Below, in pieces: positions 44,606 through 52,925 of a DNA stretch of 64,000 bases (position 1 is its first letter; each line of letters begins with the position of its first letter). The DNA comes from Taishania sp. (GTDB lineage: Bacteria; Bacteroidota; Bacteroidia; Flavobacteriales_D; Crocinitomicaceae), in contig JASLGM010000033.1 in the NCBI GenBank assembly GCA_030150045.1, forward strand, positions 62,001 to 126,000, given 5' to 3'. A model generated the notes under the pieces. That model made no database searches. It was not told where the DNA came from and saw nothing but the letters and a program-made list of their open reading frames with translations. A program made the position numbers and the translations under genes.

Positions 44606-45630
44606 CTAAAAAATGTCTTCAACCATAAACTAATTTTCACCAAAAGAATAAGGACTGGCACTTCAATCAACGGTCCAATTACGCCGACAAAAGCCTGAGG
44701 AGAATGAATGCCAAAAACAGCGATTGAGACGGCTATGGCTAATTCAAAATTATTTCCCGTTGCGGTAAAAGAAATCGCTGCGTTCTTGTCATACGGCACT
44801 TTCATACTGCGATTTATAAAGAAGCTAATAAAAAACATCAGCACAAAATAGACAAATAAAGGAAACGCAATTTTGACCACTTGAAGCGGTAATTGGACAA
44901 TTTGTTCGGCCTTAAAACTAAACATCAAAATGATGGTAAACAATAAAGCATATAACGTAAAAGGGGAAACAAAAGGTATAAAAACACGGTTATACCAATC
45001 GCTTCCTCTCCATTTTACGAGGTACTTTTGAGACAGAAAACCAGCTAAAAATGGAACGCCTAAATAGGTCAATACACTTTGTATTACTGCATTCATTTCG
45101 ATCTGAATCTCAAACTCAGAAAATCCAAAAAATGGGGGTAAATAGGTAATAAAAAACCAAACATAAAAGCTGTAAAAAAACACTTGAAACACGCTGTTTA
45201 AGGCGATTAATAAGGCTGCATACTCTCTATTTCCTTTAGCTAAATCGTTCCAAACAATAACCATTGCAATGCATCTAGCTAATCCGATTAAGATCAAACC
45301 AATCATATAATCAGGCTCATCTTTCAAACAAATAACAGCCAAGAAAAACATGAGAACTGGACCGACAATCCAGTTTAAAACCAGGGAAAGTCCCAATACT
45401 TTTTTATCTTTTAAAGCCAAAGGAAGCATTTTATAATTGACGCGAGCCAAAGGCGGATACATCATCACAATTAGACCAATTGCCAAAGGAACATTCGTGG
45501 TTCCAAAGGTCAGGCGATCCATAAAAAAGATAGATTGCGGAAAAACATTTCCAATCAAAAGCCCCAACCCCATGGCTAAGAAAATCCAAAGGGTAAGGTA
45601 TTTGTCTAAAAACTTCATTCGTGTTTGCAT
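44596..45630 (-). CDS. acr3: Arsenite efflux transporter Acr3
   Basis: 344 residues with ten expected membrane helices and the Acr3 signature GLARCIAMVIVWNDLAKGNREY, including the conserved cysteine of helix 4. A second conserved segment is YDKNAAISFTATGNNFELAIAV. It exports arsenite, using the proton gradient. The gene is last in the ars operon, 3 bases after the arsenate reductase. The final residues REP and the stop codon are encoded inside family A repeat copy 6, which may have replaced the original 3' end. An alternative start MKFLDKY lies 12 bases downstream. Confidence 0.92.
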   Translation of the reverse strand: MQTRMKFLDKYLTLWIFLAMGLGLLIGNVFPQSIFFMDRLTFGTTNVPLAIGLIVMMYPPLARVNYKMLPLALKDKKVLGLSLVLNWIVGPVLMFFLAVICLKDEPDYMIGLILIGLARCIAMVIVWNDLAKGNREYAALLIALNSVFQVFFYSFYVWFFITYLPPFFGFSEFEIQIEMNAVIQSVLTYLGVPFLAGFLSQKYLVKWRGSDWYNRVFIPFVSPFTLYALLFTIILMFSFKAEQIVQLPLQVVKIAFPLFVYFVLMFFISFFINRSMKVPYDKNAAISFTATGNNFELAIAVSIAVFGIHSPQAFVGVIGPLIEVPVLILLVKISLWLKTFFREP

Positions 45631-45633
45631 GGT

Positions 45634-46260
45634 TTAGCGTGTTAATTGAGAAAGAACATAAAACATTTCACGCGCTATTTCGAGATTCGTTTTCTGGTAA
45701 GCAATTTGAACTAATTGCTCGTCCACCTTACGTAATTTGGGGTCATCGTACGGTAAAGAGATTCTTATTTGAGCACCTAAAACATGAGGACACGCTTCAT
45801 TAGCCTCGGCACAGGTAAGGATAGCCACAAAACCATTTATAGGATTAATCACACTTTCAATCTTTTTAGAAAAAACAAATACAGGCACTTCATTTTCTGA
45901 ATACTTTACTGCATAAATAGGATTTTCACCATTGCAAAGCTTTTGGACTTGTAATCCACATTGCTGCAATTCACGTAAAACCCAAATTGAAACGGCCGTA
46001 ACTTCTGTACCTCCGGAAAAACAATGGACATAAGGAATATTAAAATGATGGGCAGCTACCTGCATCCAAATTTGCGCAAATTGACTCCTTCTCGAATTGT
46101 GTGTACAAATGAAATGCACAGCGATAGGACTTTCCTTACTTAATTGCGTTTGAAAATAATTCACTAATGGCAATAATTTTAAACGCCTCTCCTCTTTCAA
46201 TTCAGAGAACAAAAGTACCTTTTTTTTAAAATCAGATAAAAGAAAATTGGTTTCCATCAT
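45634..46260 (-). CDS. arsC: Arsenate reductase, low-molecular-weight phosphatase type
   Basis: 208 residues. The LMW-phosphatase loop is CTHNSRRS (C52-S59), a CX5R variant, in FICTHNSRRSQFAQIWM. Other motifs: CFSGGTEVTAVS and LPYDDPKLRK with the acidic DP. The residues 81-150 fold like the LMW-PTP domain; a short N-terminal extension of about 45 residues is of unknown function. Together with Acr3 and ArsR it points to arsenate reduction to arsenite. The gene sits 3 bases after the DUF6428 gene and 3 before acr3. Confidence 0.85.
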   Translation of the reverse strand: MMETNFLLSDFKKKVLLFSELKEERRLKLLPLVNYFQTQLSKESPIAVHFICTHNSRRSQFAQIWMQVAAHHFNIPYVHCFSGGTEVTAVSIWVLRELQQCGLQVQKLCNGENPIYAVKYSENEVPVFVFSKKIESVINPINGFVAILTCAEANEACPHVLGAQIRISLPYDDPKLRKVDEQLVQIAYQKTNLEIAREMFYVLSQLTR

Positions 46261-46263
46261 TCA

Positions 46264-46710
46264 TTAACAACTACCAGAGGAACAACATGTATCCTTTTCT
46301 ATTGAAGGATTGGGAGCAATGCCACACGCCTCTTCTGCTAAGCAAGCCGTAAGCGTATTCTTTAACAAAAAATGTTTTCCATTGTGCTCCAAAAGGTATT
46401 TCCCAATCGTCTTTTCTCCTTGTAATTCCACTTCAATTTCTGCGTCTTGTAGCCCTAATTTGCGTTCCGAAAGTCGTATTATATGCAATAATTTATTCGC
46501 CTTCAAACGATGTTCATAGTCATTGGCACTCCACAATTGGAATCCAACTTTTAACTCCTCCCTTACCACTCCACCACAATCGATGAATCTTTTTAAGATT
46601 TGCCCCACTTCCGTTACATGGAAATGCTCAGGTACAAATTGCCCATCTTCCAATTGAAAATCGACGCGTTCTGCATTTTCTAAAACACGCTTTACTTCTG
46701 CTAATTTCAT
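46264..46710 (-). CDS. DUF6428 family protein with C-terminal cysteine tail
   Basis: 148 residues. DUF6428 proteins are common in ars operons of Bacteroidota. The N-terminal part includes VDFQLEDGQFVPEHFHVTEVGQ, and the C-terminal tail has CGIAPNPSIEKDTCCSSGSC. The tail cysteines could bind arsenite or another thiophilic metal. It lies between arsR and arsC; the arsenate reductase starts 3 bases later. The exact function is not known. Confidence 0.7.
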   Translation of the reverse strand: MKLAEVKRVLENAERVDFQLEDGQFVPEHFHVTEVGQILKRFIDCGGVVREELKVGFQLWSANDYEHRLKANKLLHIIRLSERKLGLQDAEIEVELQGEKTIGKYLLEHNGKHFLLKNTLTACLAEEACGIAPNPSIEKDTCCSSGSC

Positions 46711-46740
46711 TTCCTTTATTTAATATTAAACATTAATAAC

Positions 46741-46756
46741 ATCGTAATATACCGAT
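46741..46756. promoter_or_regulatory. Second palindromic operator candidate in the ars operon
   Basis: ATCGTAATATACCGAT is an imperfect palindrome with the same GTAATAT half-site as the element upstream of arsR. It lies between arsR and the DUF6428 gene, so ArsR could also regulate the rest of the operon here. Confidence 0.45.
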
Positions 46757-46774
46757 ACAATAAGCTAAAAAAAG

Positions 46775-47104
46775 TCAACAACAAGAATTGTTTACCCATT
46801 TTTGGTCAAAAAACAGTCCGATTTCGTCTGAAAATCGATCCCAAACAAGCTCATCAATACAATAACAGACTGTTTTCCCTTCAATCGTTCCCTTGATCAA
46901 TCCACTATTCTTTAATTCTTTTAAATGCTGAGAAATAGTGGCTTGGGCTAAGCCTAATTCTTCGACTAAATCATTGCAAATACAAGCTTTTTGATTGATG
47001 ATATATTGCAAGATCGCCAAGCGAGCTGGATGCCCTAACACTCTGAACATCTGCGCTAATTTATTTTTTTTATCGCTGAATAATTCTGTTTTTGTTGTAC
47101 CCAT
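46775..47104 (-). CDS. arsR: ArsR-family transcriptional repressor
   Basis: 109 residues from the ATG at 47104; a longer frame adds seven residues across the -7 motif. Winged-helix features: RLAILQYI, the CICNDL metal-binding motif (KACICNDLVEELGL) and QATISQHLKELKNSGLI. This CxC at helix 3 resembles the arsenite site of ArsR, and the C-terminal CC (NNSCC) could add ligands. It represses its own operon until arsenite binds. The promoter with its palindromic operator is directly upstream. Confidence 0.88.
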   Translation of the reverse strand: MGTTKTELFSDKKNKLAQMFRVLGHPARLAILQYIINQKACICNDLVEELGLAQATISQHLKELKNSGLIKGTIEGKTVCYCIDELVWDRFSDEIGLFFDQKWVNNSCC

Positions 47105-47109
47105 AGTGA

Positions 47110-47117
47110 CAAAGATA
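47110..47117 (-). promoter_or_regulatory. -7 element of the ars operon
   Basis: On the minus strand TATCTTTG lies 6 bases before the ATG at 47104. The palindrome at 47124-47143 sits right upstream, so a bound ArsR dimer would block RNA polymerase. Confidence 0.6.
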
Positions 47118-47123
47118 CACATC

Positions 47124-47143
47124 ATATCGTAATATTACAATAT
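47124..47143. promoter_or_regulatory. ArsR operator candidate
   Basis: A 20-base palindrome, ATAT-C-GTAATATTAC-A-ATAT (perfect apart from the central-flank C/A pair), immediately upstream of the -7 element on the minus strand. Position and symmetry fit a winged-helix repressor site. Confidence 0.6.
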
Positions 47144-47152
47144 ATTATTTCA

Positions 47153-47257
47153 GGGCGTTTCGTCCTTGCCAAGAAAAATGGCAAGGACGTCGGGCTATTC
47201 GCTCTATTCCCTCCCCAAAAACTTGGGGAGGGAGATGCCGCTGCTATCCCTAACGCG
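47153..47257 (+). repeat. Dispersed structured repeat, family B, copy 3
   Basis: GGGCGTTTCG, hairpin GTCCTTGCCA/TGGCAAGGAC, GTCGGGCTATTCGCTC, hairpin CCCTCCCCA/TGGGGAGGG, then CTGCTATCCCTAACGC. It lies 52 bases before family A copy 7. Confidence 0.75.
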
Positions 47258-47308
47258 AGATTTTATGTTCACTTATCAATTTACCTGAAAAATGGAAACC
47301 AGATTTTC

Positions 47309-47452
47309 AAGCCAGGTCGGAGCGCGTTAGCTAAACGCAGCAAAAAGTTTCTGAACAGCGAAAAAGCACGGCGACCAACGGAAGCCCGTGATTTTACAAC
47401 TGTGAAGTACTTTTTGGAAGTTTACTAAAGCGCGCAGACCGTTAAGGCTCCC
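47309..47452 (+). repeat. Dispersed structured repeat, family A, copy 7
   Basis: AAGCCAGGTCGGAGCGCG with TTAGCTAAA, core GCGACCAACGGAAGC, TTTACTAAAGCGCGCAGACCG and GGCTCCC. Inner pairs: AAAAAGT with ACTTTTT, CAG with CTG, AAAA with TTTT, CACG with CGTG. Confidence 0.8.
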
Positions 47453-47518
47453 AAAATGTTTGAAAAATCCTTTTTATATGAAATGCATTTGGTTAGCGCC
47501 TTATGTCTGGATATTTTC

Positions 47519-47526
47519 TATTTTTG
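47519..47526 (+). promoter_or_regulatory. -7 element for the glycosyltransferase gene
   Basis: TATTTTTG, 9 bases before the ATG at 47536; matches TAnnTTTG. Confidence 0.45.
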
Positions 47527-47535
47527 GGTAACTAA

Positions 47536-48831
47536 ATGAAAATGCAAAATTTGAAACACGTTTTACTTCTTACGTATTATTGGCCACCTGCGGGTGGTGC
47601 GGGGGTGCATCGTTGGGTTCGGTTTTCTTCTTTTTTTAAGGAGAACAATTGGCAAATGCATGTCTATTCTCCTAGTAATGCACATTATCCGATTGTAGAT
47701 TCGGGCATGGTAAAACAGGTTTCAAAGGATATTATTTCGGTGCAACATCCGATTTTTGAACCGCAACAATTACTAGCAAAGAAAGCTGGTTTCGGGAAAG
47801 GAAGCGGCTTAAATACCACAAAAAAAAGAACGTGGATTCAAAAATCCATGATTTGGTTACGAGGAAATATTTTCATTCCTGACGCGCGTGTATTTTGGGT
47901 TCGACCAAGTGTTAAGTTTTTATCCAATTATTTAAAAGAACATCCAGAAATTACGCACATTATCTCCACAGGTCCGCCGCACAGCGTGCATTTGATTGCT
48001 TTAAAACTGAAACAAAAGTTCAACTTAAAATGGACCGCGGATTTCAGAGATCCATGGACAGAAATCTATTATTATAAGGAATTATTACCCGGAAAATGGG
48101 CCGATAAACGACAAAAGAAACTAGAGAAAAAGGTGCTACAACAAGCAGATTTGGTGCTTACAGTTAGTAAAGATTGTGCTTTAGGATTAGAACGTTTGGG
48201 GGAACGCTCCGTAAATGTAGTTACAAATGGATTTATTTTTCCGGAATTCGATCACAAAACGATTGATTTGTCCAAGAAATTTACGATTGCACATTTCGGA
48301 TCTATTCCTGCTTCATTCAATCCAAAATCATTGTGGATTGCGCTTTCAGAATTATTAAAATGCAATGAAGATTTACGTCAACATCTGTCCATTGAGTTAT
48401 ATGGAAATGTGGATCAAGCGATTTTACAATCCATTGAGGATTATGGTTTAAATGATTTTTTCTCAGGCGTAAAGCGTGTAGATCATCACGACAGTATTGC
48501 TTTACAACGAACGCGTTCTGTATTATTGCTGACCAGTTCAGAGGATAGCAAGGGTATTTTGACCAGTAAAGTTTTTGAATATTTCGGAGCAAAAAGGCCC
48601 ATTCTGGCTATTTACCAACGTGAATCTGAATTAGATGATGCCTTGAAAAACACGGCTTCTGGTGTTTTGGTAGAACACCGTGAATTGGAAGAAACAAAAA
48701 CAGAAATACTGACTTACTTCAATGCTTTTTTAGCAAATGAACTGTATATTTCGCCTAAAAATTTAGATCAATACAGTTCGCAGAAAATCACAAAAGAATT
48801 GTGTACACTACTTTCAACTTTGAAAGATTAA
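47536..48831 (+). CDS. Glycosyltransferase (GT4-like)
   Basis: 431 residues. N-terminal Rossmann domain with LLLTYYWPPAGGAGVHRW and a region DFRDPW typical of the family; C-terminal Rossmann domain with IAHFGSI, SIELYGNV and GILTSKVFEYFGAKRPIL, where E/K/R line the nucleotide-sugar site. No membrane helices or signal peptide. It transfers a sugar to an unknown acceptor, probably in envelope glycan assembly. A second glycosyltransferase gene converges on it. Confidence 0.8.
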   Translation: MKMQNLKHVLLLTYYWPPAGGAGVHRWVRFSSFFKENNWQMHVYSPSNAHYPIVDSGMVKQVSKDIISVQHPIFEPQQLLAKKAGFGKGSGLNTTKKRTWIQKSMIWLRGNIFIPDARVFWVRPSVKFLSNYLKEHPEITHIISTGPPHSVHLIALKLKQKFNLKWTADFRDPWTEIYYYKELLPGKWADKRQKKLEKKVLQQADLVLTVSKDCALGLERLGERSVNVVTNGFIFPEFDHKTIDLSKKFTIAHFGSIPASFNPKSLWIALSELLKCNEDLRQHLSIELYGNVDQAILQSIEDYGLNDFFSGVKRVDHHDSIALQRTRSVLLLTSSEDSKGILTSKVFEYFGAKRPILAIYQRESELDDALKNTASGVLVEHRELEETKTEILTYFNAFLANELYISPKNLDQYSSQKITKELCTLLSTLKD

Positions 48832-48850
48832 GATTCAACTCTCTATAAAA

Positions 48851-48878
48851 AGTAAGGCGGAACGTAATTGTCCCGCCT
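48851..48878. terminator. Bidirectional terminator between the two glycosyltransferase genes
   Basis: AAGGCGG and CCGCCTT arms (imperfect near the loop) followed by T/A runs on each side; it can end both converging transcripts. Confidence 0.65.
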
Positions 48879-48881
48879 TTT

Positions 48882-49952
48882 CTATTTGTAAACGTATTTG
48901 TCTAATAATTCTTGGTATGCTTTACGCTTGCTTTCGTGATTAAAAGTCGATACTACCCTCTCTCTTGCCTGCTCCCCTTTCTGTTCTGAATATCCATCTG
49001 AAAGCGCGGTTGAAACGACATTATTGAGTATATCTACATTGTGCTTATCAACAACATATCCGGTTTCACCAATGATAAATGGAATACCTGAAACATCTGA
49101 TCCAATTGGAATACAACCGCACAACATGGCTTCCACCAACGCGTTTGGGAATCCTTCCATAAGGGAAAGTTGGAAATAATATTCGTGGGCATTAAGTTCC
49201 TTCAAAATAGCTTCTTGACTCATAAACGGAAGGATACGTACATTTTGAGGTGCGTTAATTTCTTTTTTTCCATCCCAGCCAATTAAGGTAAAAGAAAGAT
49301 CGGGACGTTTTTCAGCTAATTCGATGATTAGATCAAAACCTTTACGTACAAAAGTGGTAGAAACGCTTAAATTTCCGATAGATATAAAACTATTTTTTCT
49401 CCTTTCTATATGCCCATTGATCGTAAAATAATTACTGTCGTAGGAATAGTAAAAAGGCGAGAACGGAATTTTCTTAGACGGTGGATAAAAGTGATGGAAA
49501 CCTTGTTCTTCTCCTCCATACGGATGAAAACCATACGTTTGATAAGCTAGTCGTTCATGTACAGGCAGTAAATGCGTTGCATTTTTAATCGCTTTTTTCG
49601 TCGCCCAATCCAACGCTTTACTTCGTCCATAATTACCATAATTGATTTTAGGAAATGAAGCTGCGTCAGTCCCTGCAATGATTAGGAAACGAGGTTTACC
49701 CAAACATCTCCCTAAAAAGTTAGGTATAAAAGAGGCGTAACCAGCAAAATGGCAAACGACCACTTTACTTTGTGGAATAAAATAAAGTGCTTGAAAAAAC
49801 TGTTTGATCAATTGAAAAGGGAGCATCACTTTGCTCCCTTGATTCAATGAAAATCGTTTTACGCGACATATTTCTTCCAGTACATCAATATCTCTATGAA
49901 TGAACGTTGCGTCATTTGGGAAGAAATAAACTGCTTTAATCTTCTTTTGCAT
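48882..49952 (-). CDS. Glycosyltransferase (GT4-like)
   Basis: 356 residues. GT-B layout: N-terminal Rossmann half (KAVYFFPNDATFIHRD; KVVVCHFAGYASFIPNF), and a C-terminal half with ISIGNLSVSTTFVRKGFDLIIELAEKRP and YFQLSLMEGFPNALVEAMLCGCIPIG, the E..xxAl..G.Pv site for the nucleotide sugar. It overlaps the YfhO gene upstream by 17 bases, suggesting translational coupling. The product is probably involved in surface glycan synthesis. Confidence 0.85.
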   Translation of the reverse strand: MQKKIKAVYFFPNDATFIHRDIDVLEEICRVKRFSLNQGSKVMLPFQLIKQFFQALYFIPQSKVVVCHFAGYASFIPNFLGRCLGKPRFLIIAGTDAASFPKINYGNYGRSKALDWATKKAIKNATHLLPVHERLAYQTYGFHPYGGEEQGFHHFYPPSKKIPFSPFYYSYDSNYFTINGHIERRKNSFISIGNLSVSTTFVRKGFDLIIELAEKRPDLSFTLIGWDGKKEINAPQNVRILPFMSQEAILKELNAHEYYFQLSLMEGFPNALVEAMLCGCIPIGSDVSGIPFIIGETGYVVDKHNVDILNNVVSTALSDGYSEQKGEQARERVVSTFNHESKRKAYQELLDKYVYK

Positions 49953-52914
49953 GCTTACGTTTCTTAATAAAGATTCCTAATCCTAATAAAACTAATAAAG
50001 CAATAGAACTAATCGCAGAAATTACATTTGAAGATTTCAAAGCATCTAATTCAAAGATCATTTCAACTTTGTGTTTTCCTCCTGCAATTTCAGCACCACG
50101 AAGTAGATAATTGACTTTTAAAATATCTTGTTGCTTTCCATCTACAAGTAGCTTCCATCCGTCTTTGTAATAGATTTCAGAGAAAACCACTAATTGTTTA
50201 CCGTCTAAATCAGCTTGGTAGATCATGTGATTTGGTGCGTAAGCAGTCATCTTAACCGTTCCTTGTCCAGAATATGTTCTTTGTCCTAATTTTTTAGCTT
50301 CACTGTTTAACAAAAGAGCTTCGTTCTTTAGATCGAAATCCTTTATTGCTTTCACATTCACTAATTTCAAGAAAGATGTTTTTGCTGTATCATTTGCGAA
50401 CACTTCAGGCATTACAAAAGATGTTTTTCCTTTAGAATCCATTACATAAACTGTTTCTAATCCTTCTGGAATTCCGTTTGTGATGTTTACCTCAATAGTA
50501 TCAGCAGCCATTACATATTGAATACTTTCTGTGCCGTAAACGTTTGCTTTTTGTTCGGATTTCCCATTCACCAATAAAGTTCCTTGTCCAGAATTGTTGA
50601 TTTCAAACTCCATTCCTAACGCTCGGATTTCATCATTTGGAGATTCAAACGTACTAACTGTCTTCACTAACCAAGCATTTCCGGCGGCATTCGGGTTTTC
50701 TTGTATGCTTGCATTTGCTCCGCTTCCTTGTAAAATGTACCTCACGTTTAACATATCGTACACTTTATTGTTTCCTGTGTACAATTGGAATTCGATAAGG
50801 TTTTGAATATTCCTCAATTTCGCTCCGTGGTACCCACCGATTGACTTGTGGAAATAAGATGCACGAGAACTATTGAATCCACCTTGAGGTTCAAACACTC
50901 GATAATTTGTATTCGCATTTAATGTTTGGAACTTCTCTGCATCAATGTAATTAGCTGTTGCTACCGAAGAAAATCCTTTTTGATTTGCAACAGAAGCTGC
51001 TTTATATCCTGCATCATTTACTTTCTTCGCTAATGATGGATTACTTGCTGTTTCTTTTTCTAAAATCTGGTAATCTGCAAGATTTGCTTGCATTGGATAC
51101 GCTCTTTCGTTTGTATCTACATAATATTTGTAATCGTTTCCTTCTTCTTGCTTTCCTAGGTAATCATAAGCAACAGGAACAACGTCAATCAATACCAAAA
51201 CAATCATTCCAATAGAGAAGATAGTGGCACTTACATTTGCAGACACAAAAATCAAGATGAATGCTAAGGCAAAAACACTAAACATTATCGTTCGATTCAT
51301 GCTGTCATTAAACACAACTTTTCTTACTTCTTTCACTCCATCTAAAGTTGTCTCAAAACTTTTGACTTGTTGTTCAACAAATAAATCAACTTGTTGTTCA
51401 TTATTCATATCTAGTCCAACTTGTGTTTTTACTTGTTCCGGATCCATTTGATTTAATTGATTGAGAATAGACTGCTCATATTCTGCCAATTGTTTTCTAT
51501 CAAAATCATTTGTGTATCCATCTTTTAATCCGACGATTTTTATCAAGAAAAGGAAAATAAGAATAGCTCCAGAAGCGATGTACAAAGCCTTACGTTTTTC
51601 TTTAAACGCTTCTTTATTTTGGATCAAGTAATCTAGGAAAACCATTCCCATAACCGCTACGATTAACTCTACCAGCACTAAAATAATGGTCACAGTTCTG
51701 AATTTTGCATATCCAGGTACGTGATCGATAAAGAAGTCTGTGAATCCCATAAAGTTTTTACCCCATGACAACATAATTGCCAAAACAGCAACTATAAAAT
51801 AAACGTATTTCCATCTTCCAGGTAGGAATATCAATCCAAGAATTGCTAAGATAGCAACAACAACACCTAAATAAACGGGTCCAGAAGTGAAGGGTTGATC
51901 CCCCCAATAAACAGGATAATTCATCACTTTAGAATTCAAGTCAGATGTTAATTCAGCCTTCTCTACTTTGTCTTCAAAATGACTTCCACCAAAAGGAAAA
52001 CTACCACCACCTTTTACGTTTGGTGAAATTAATGTAAATGTTTCTCCAATTCCGTAAGACCAATTTGTAATATACTCCCTGTCTAACCCGTTTGATTCTT
52101 TTACGACTGGTGTTCCATCTACATTTATAGTAACATCGTTTCCACCACGTGTGGTATGTGTGGCGTATTCATTAGTTAAAGTCAGGTTTCCTAAATTCAC
52201 GAAAGCAGCTAACGCATAAGCAGCCAATAAACCAAGAGTTGTAAAAGCAAACGTTTTCACTTGTTTTGTAACAATAGCATGAATGGCATAAAAAATCCCC
52301 ATTCCAACTAAAAGAATCATCAAGTAATATGTCACTTGCAAATGGTTCGTTGCTAATTGAAAAGCTAATAAGATTCCAGCCAGTGCCCATGTCCATATTT
52401 GAGGTTTTTTGGAACGATAACAATAAATAAAAGACCCTAAAACAGGTGCCATTAATGCCGTAGCCATCGCTTTTGAATTGTGACCTGCTTGAATAACAAT
52501 CACTTCATAAGAGGCGAAAGTCATGGCAACTGCCCCAAGCATAGCAACTAAAGGTTTAATTCTAAGGAATAATGCTAAAATATAAAATCCAATCATGTGT
52601 GCGAACATGATACCGAAAGGTCTTCCTAGTAAATCCTCGTACCATGTCAACGCTGTACGAATAAGGTTTCCTGCGTAAATAACAGAAATCTGCATAGCTG
52701 GCATTCCTCCGAACATGGAATTTGTCCAAAGTACTTCATTGCCTGTTTTTTCACGATAATGTTCAATTTCATTGACCATTCCTTTAAACTGTGTAACATC
52801 GTGTTGTTTTACACTATATCCTTCTAAAACAGGACTACAGTACACCAAAGTGATGATAAACAAAACGAATACTGCAGCGAAATGCTGCCAATTATTTTTG
52901 AAAAAAGTTTTCAT
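49936..52914 (-). CDS. YfhO-family multispanning membrane protein
   Basis: 992 residues. About a dozen hydrophobic segments in the first 600 residues, for example FVLFIITLVYCSPVLEGY and ILALFLRIKPLVAMLGAV. A large periplasmic loop region carries QADLDGKQLVVFSEIYYKDGWKLLVDGKQ near residue 910, the YfhO C-terminal signature, and a final helix. YfhO-like proteins are GT-C-type, probably sugar-lipid transferases that decorate envelope polymers. The gene overlaps the glycosyltransferase gene. Its start is 11 bases after the stop codon of the NtrC-type gene. Confidence 0.85.
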   Translation of the reverse strand: MKTFFKNNWQHFAAVFVLFIITLVYCSPVLEGYSVKQHDVTQFKGMVNEIEHYREKTGNEVLWTNSMFGGMPAMQISVIYAGNLIRTALTWYEDLLGRPFGIMFAHMIGFYILALFLRIKPLVAMLGAVAMTFASYEVIVIQAGHNSKAMATALMAPVLGSFIYCYRSKKPQIWTWALAGILLAFQLATNHLQVTYYLMILLVGMGIFYAIHAIVTKQVKTFAFTTLGLLAAYALAAFVNLGNLTLTNEYATHTTRGGNDVTINVDGTPVVKESNGLDREYITNWSYGIGETFTLISPNVKGGGSFPFGGSHFEDKVEKAELTSDLNSKVMNYPVYWGDQPFTSGPVYLGVVVAILAILGLIFLPGRWKYVYFIVAVLAIMLSWGKNFMGFTDFFIDHVPGYAKFRTVTIILVLVELIVAVMGMVFLDYLIQNKEAFKEKRKALYIASGAILIFLFLIKIVGLKDGYTNDFDRKQLAEYEQSILNQLNQMDPEQVKTQVGLDMNNEQQVDLFVEQQVKSFETTLDGVKEVRKVVFNDSMNRTIMFSVFALAFILIFVSANVSATIFSIGMIVLVLIDVVPVAYDYLGKQEEGNDYKYYVDTNERAYPMQANLADYQILEKETASNPSLAKKVNDAGYKAASVANQKGFSSVATANYIDAEKFQTLNANTNYRVFEPQGGFNSSRASYFHKSIGGYHGAKLRNIQNLIEFQLYTGNNKVYDMLNVRYILQGSGANASIQENPNAAGNAWLVKTVSTFESPNDEIRALGMEFEINNSGQGTLLVNGKSEQKANVYGTESIQYVMAADTIEVNITNGIPEGLETVYVMDSKGKTSFVMPEVFANDTAKTSFLKLVNVKAIKDFDLKNEALLLNSEAKKLGQRTYSGQGTVKMTAYAPNHMIYQADLDGKQLVVFSEIYYKDGWKLLVDGKQQDILKVNYLLRGAEIAGGKHKVEMIFELDALKSSNVISAISSIALLVLLGLGIFIKKRKHAKED

Positions 52915-52925
52915 TTTCTAGTAGT

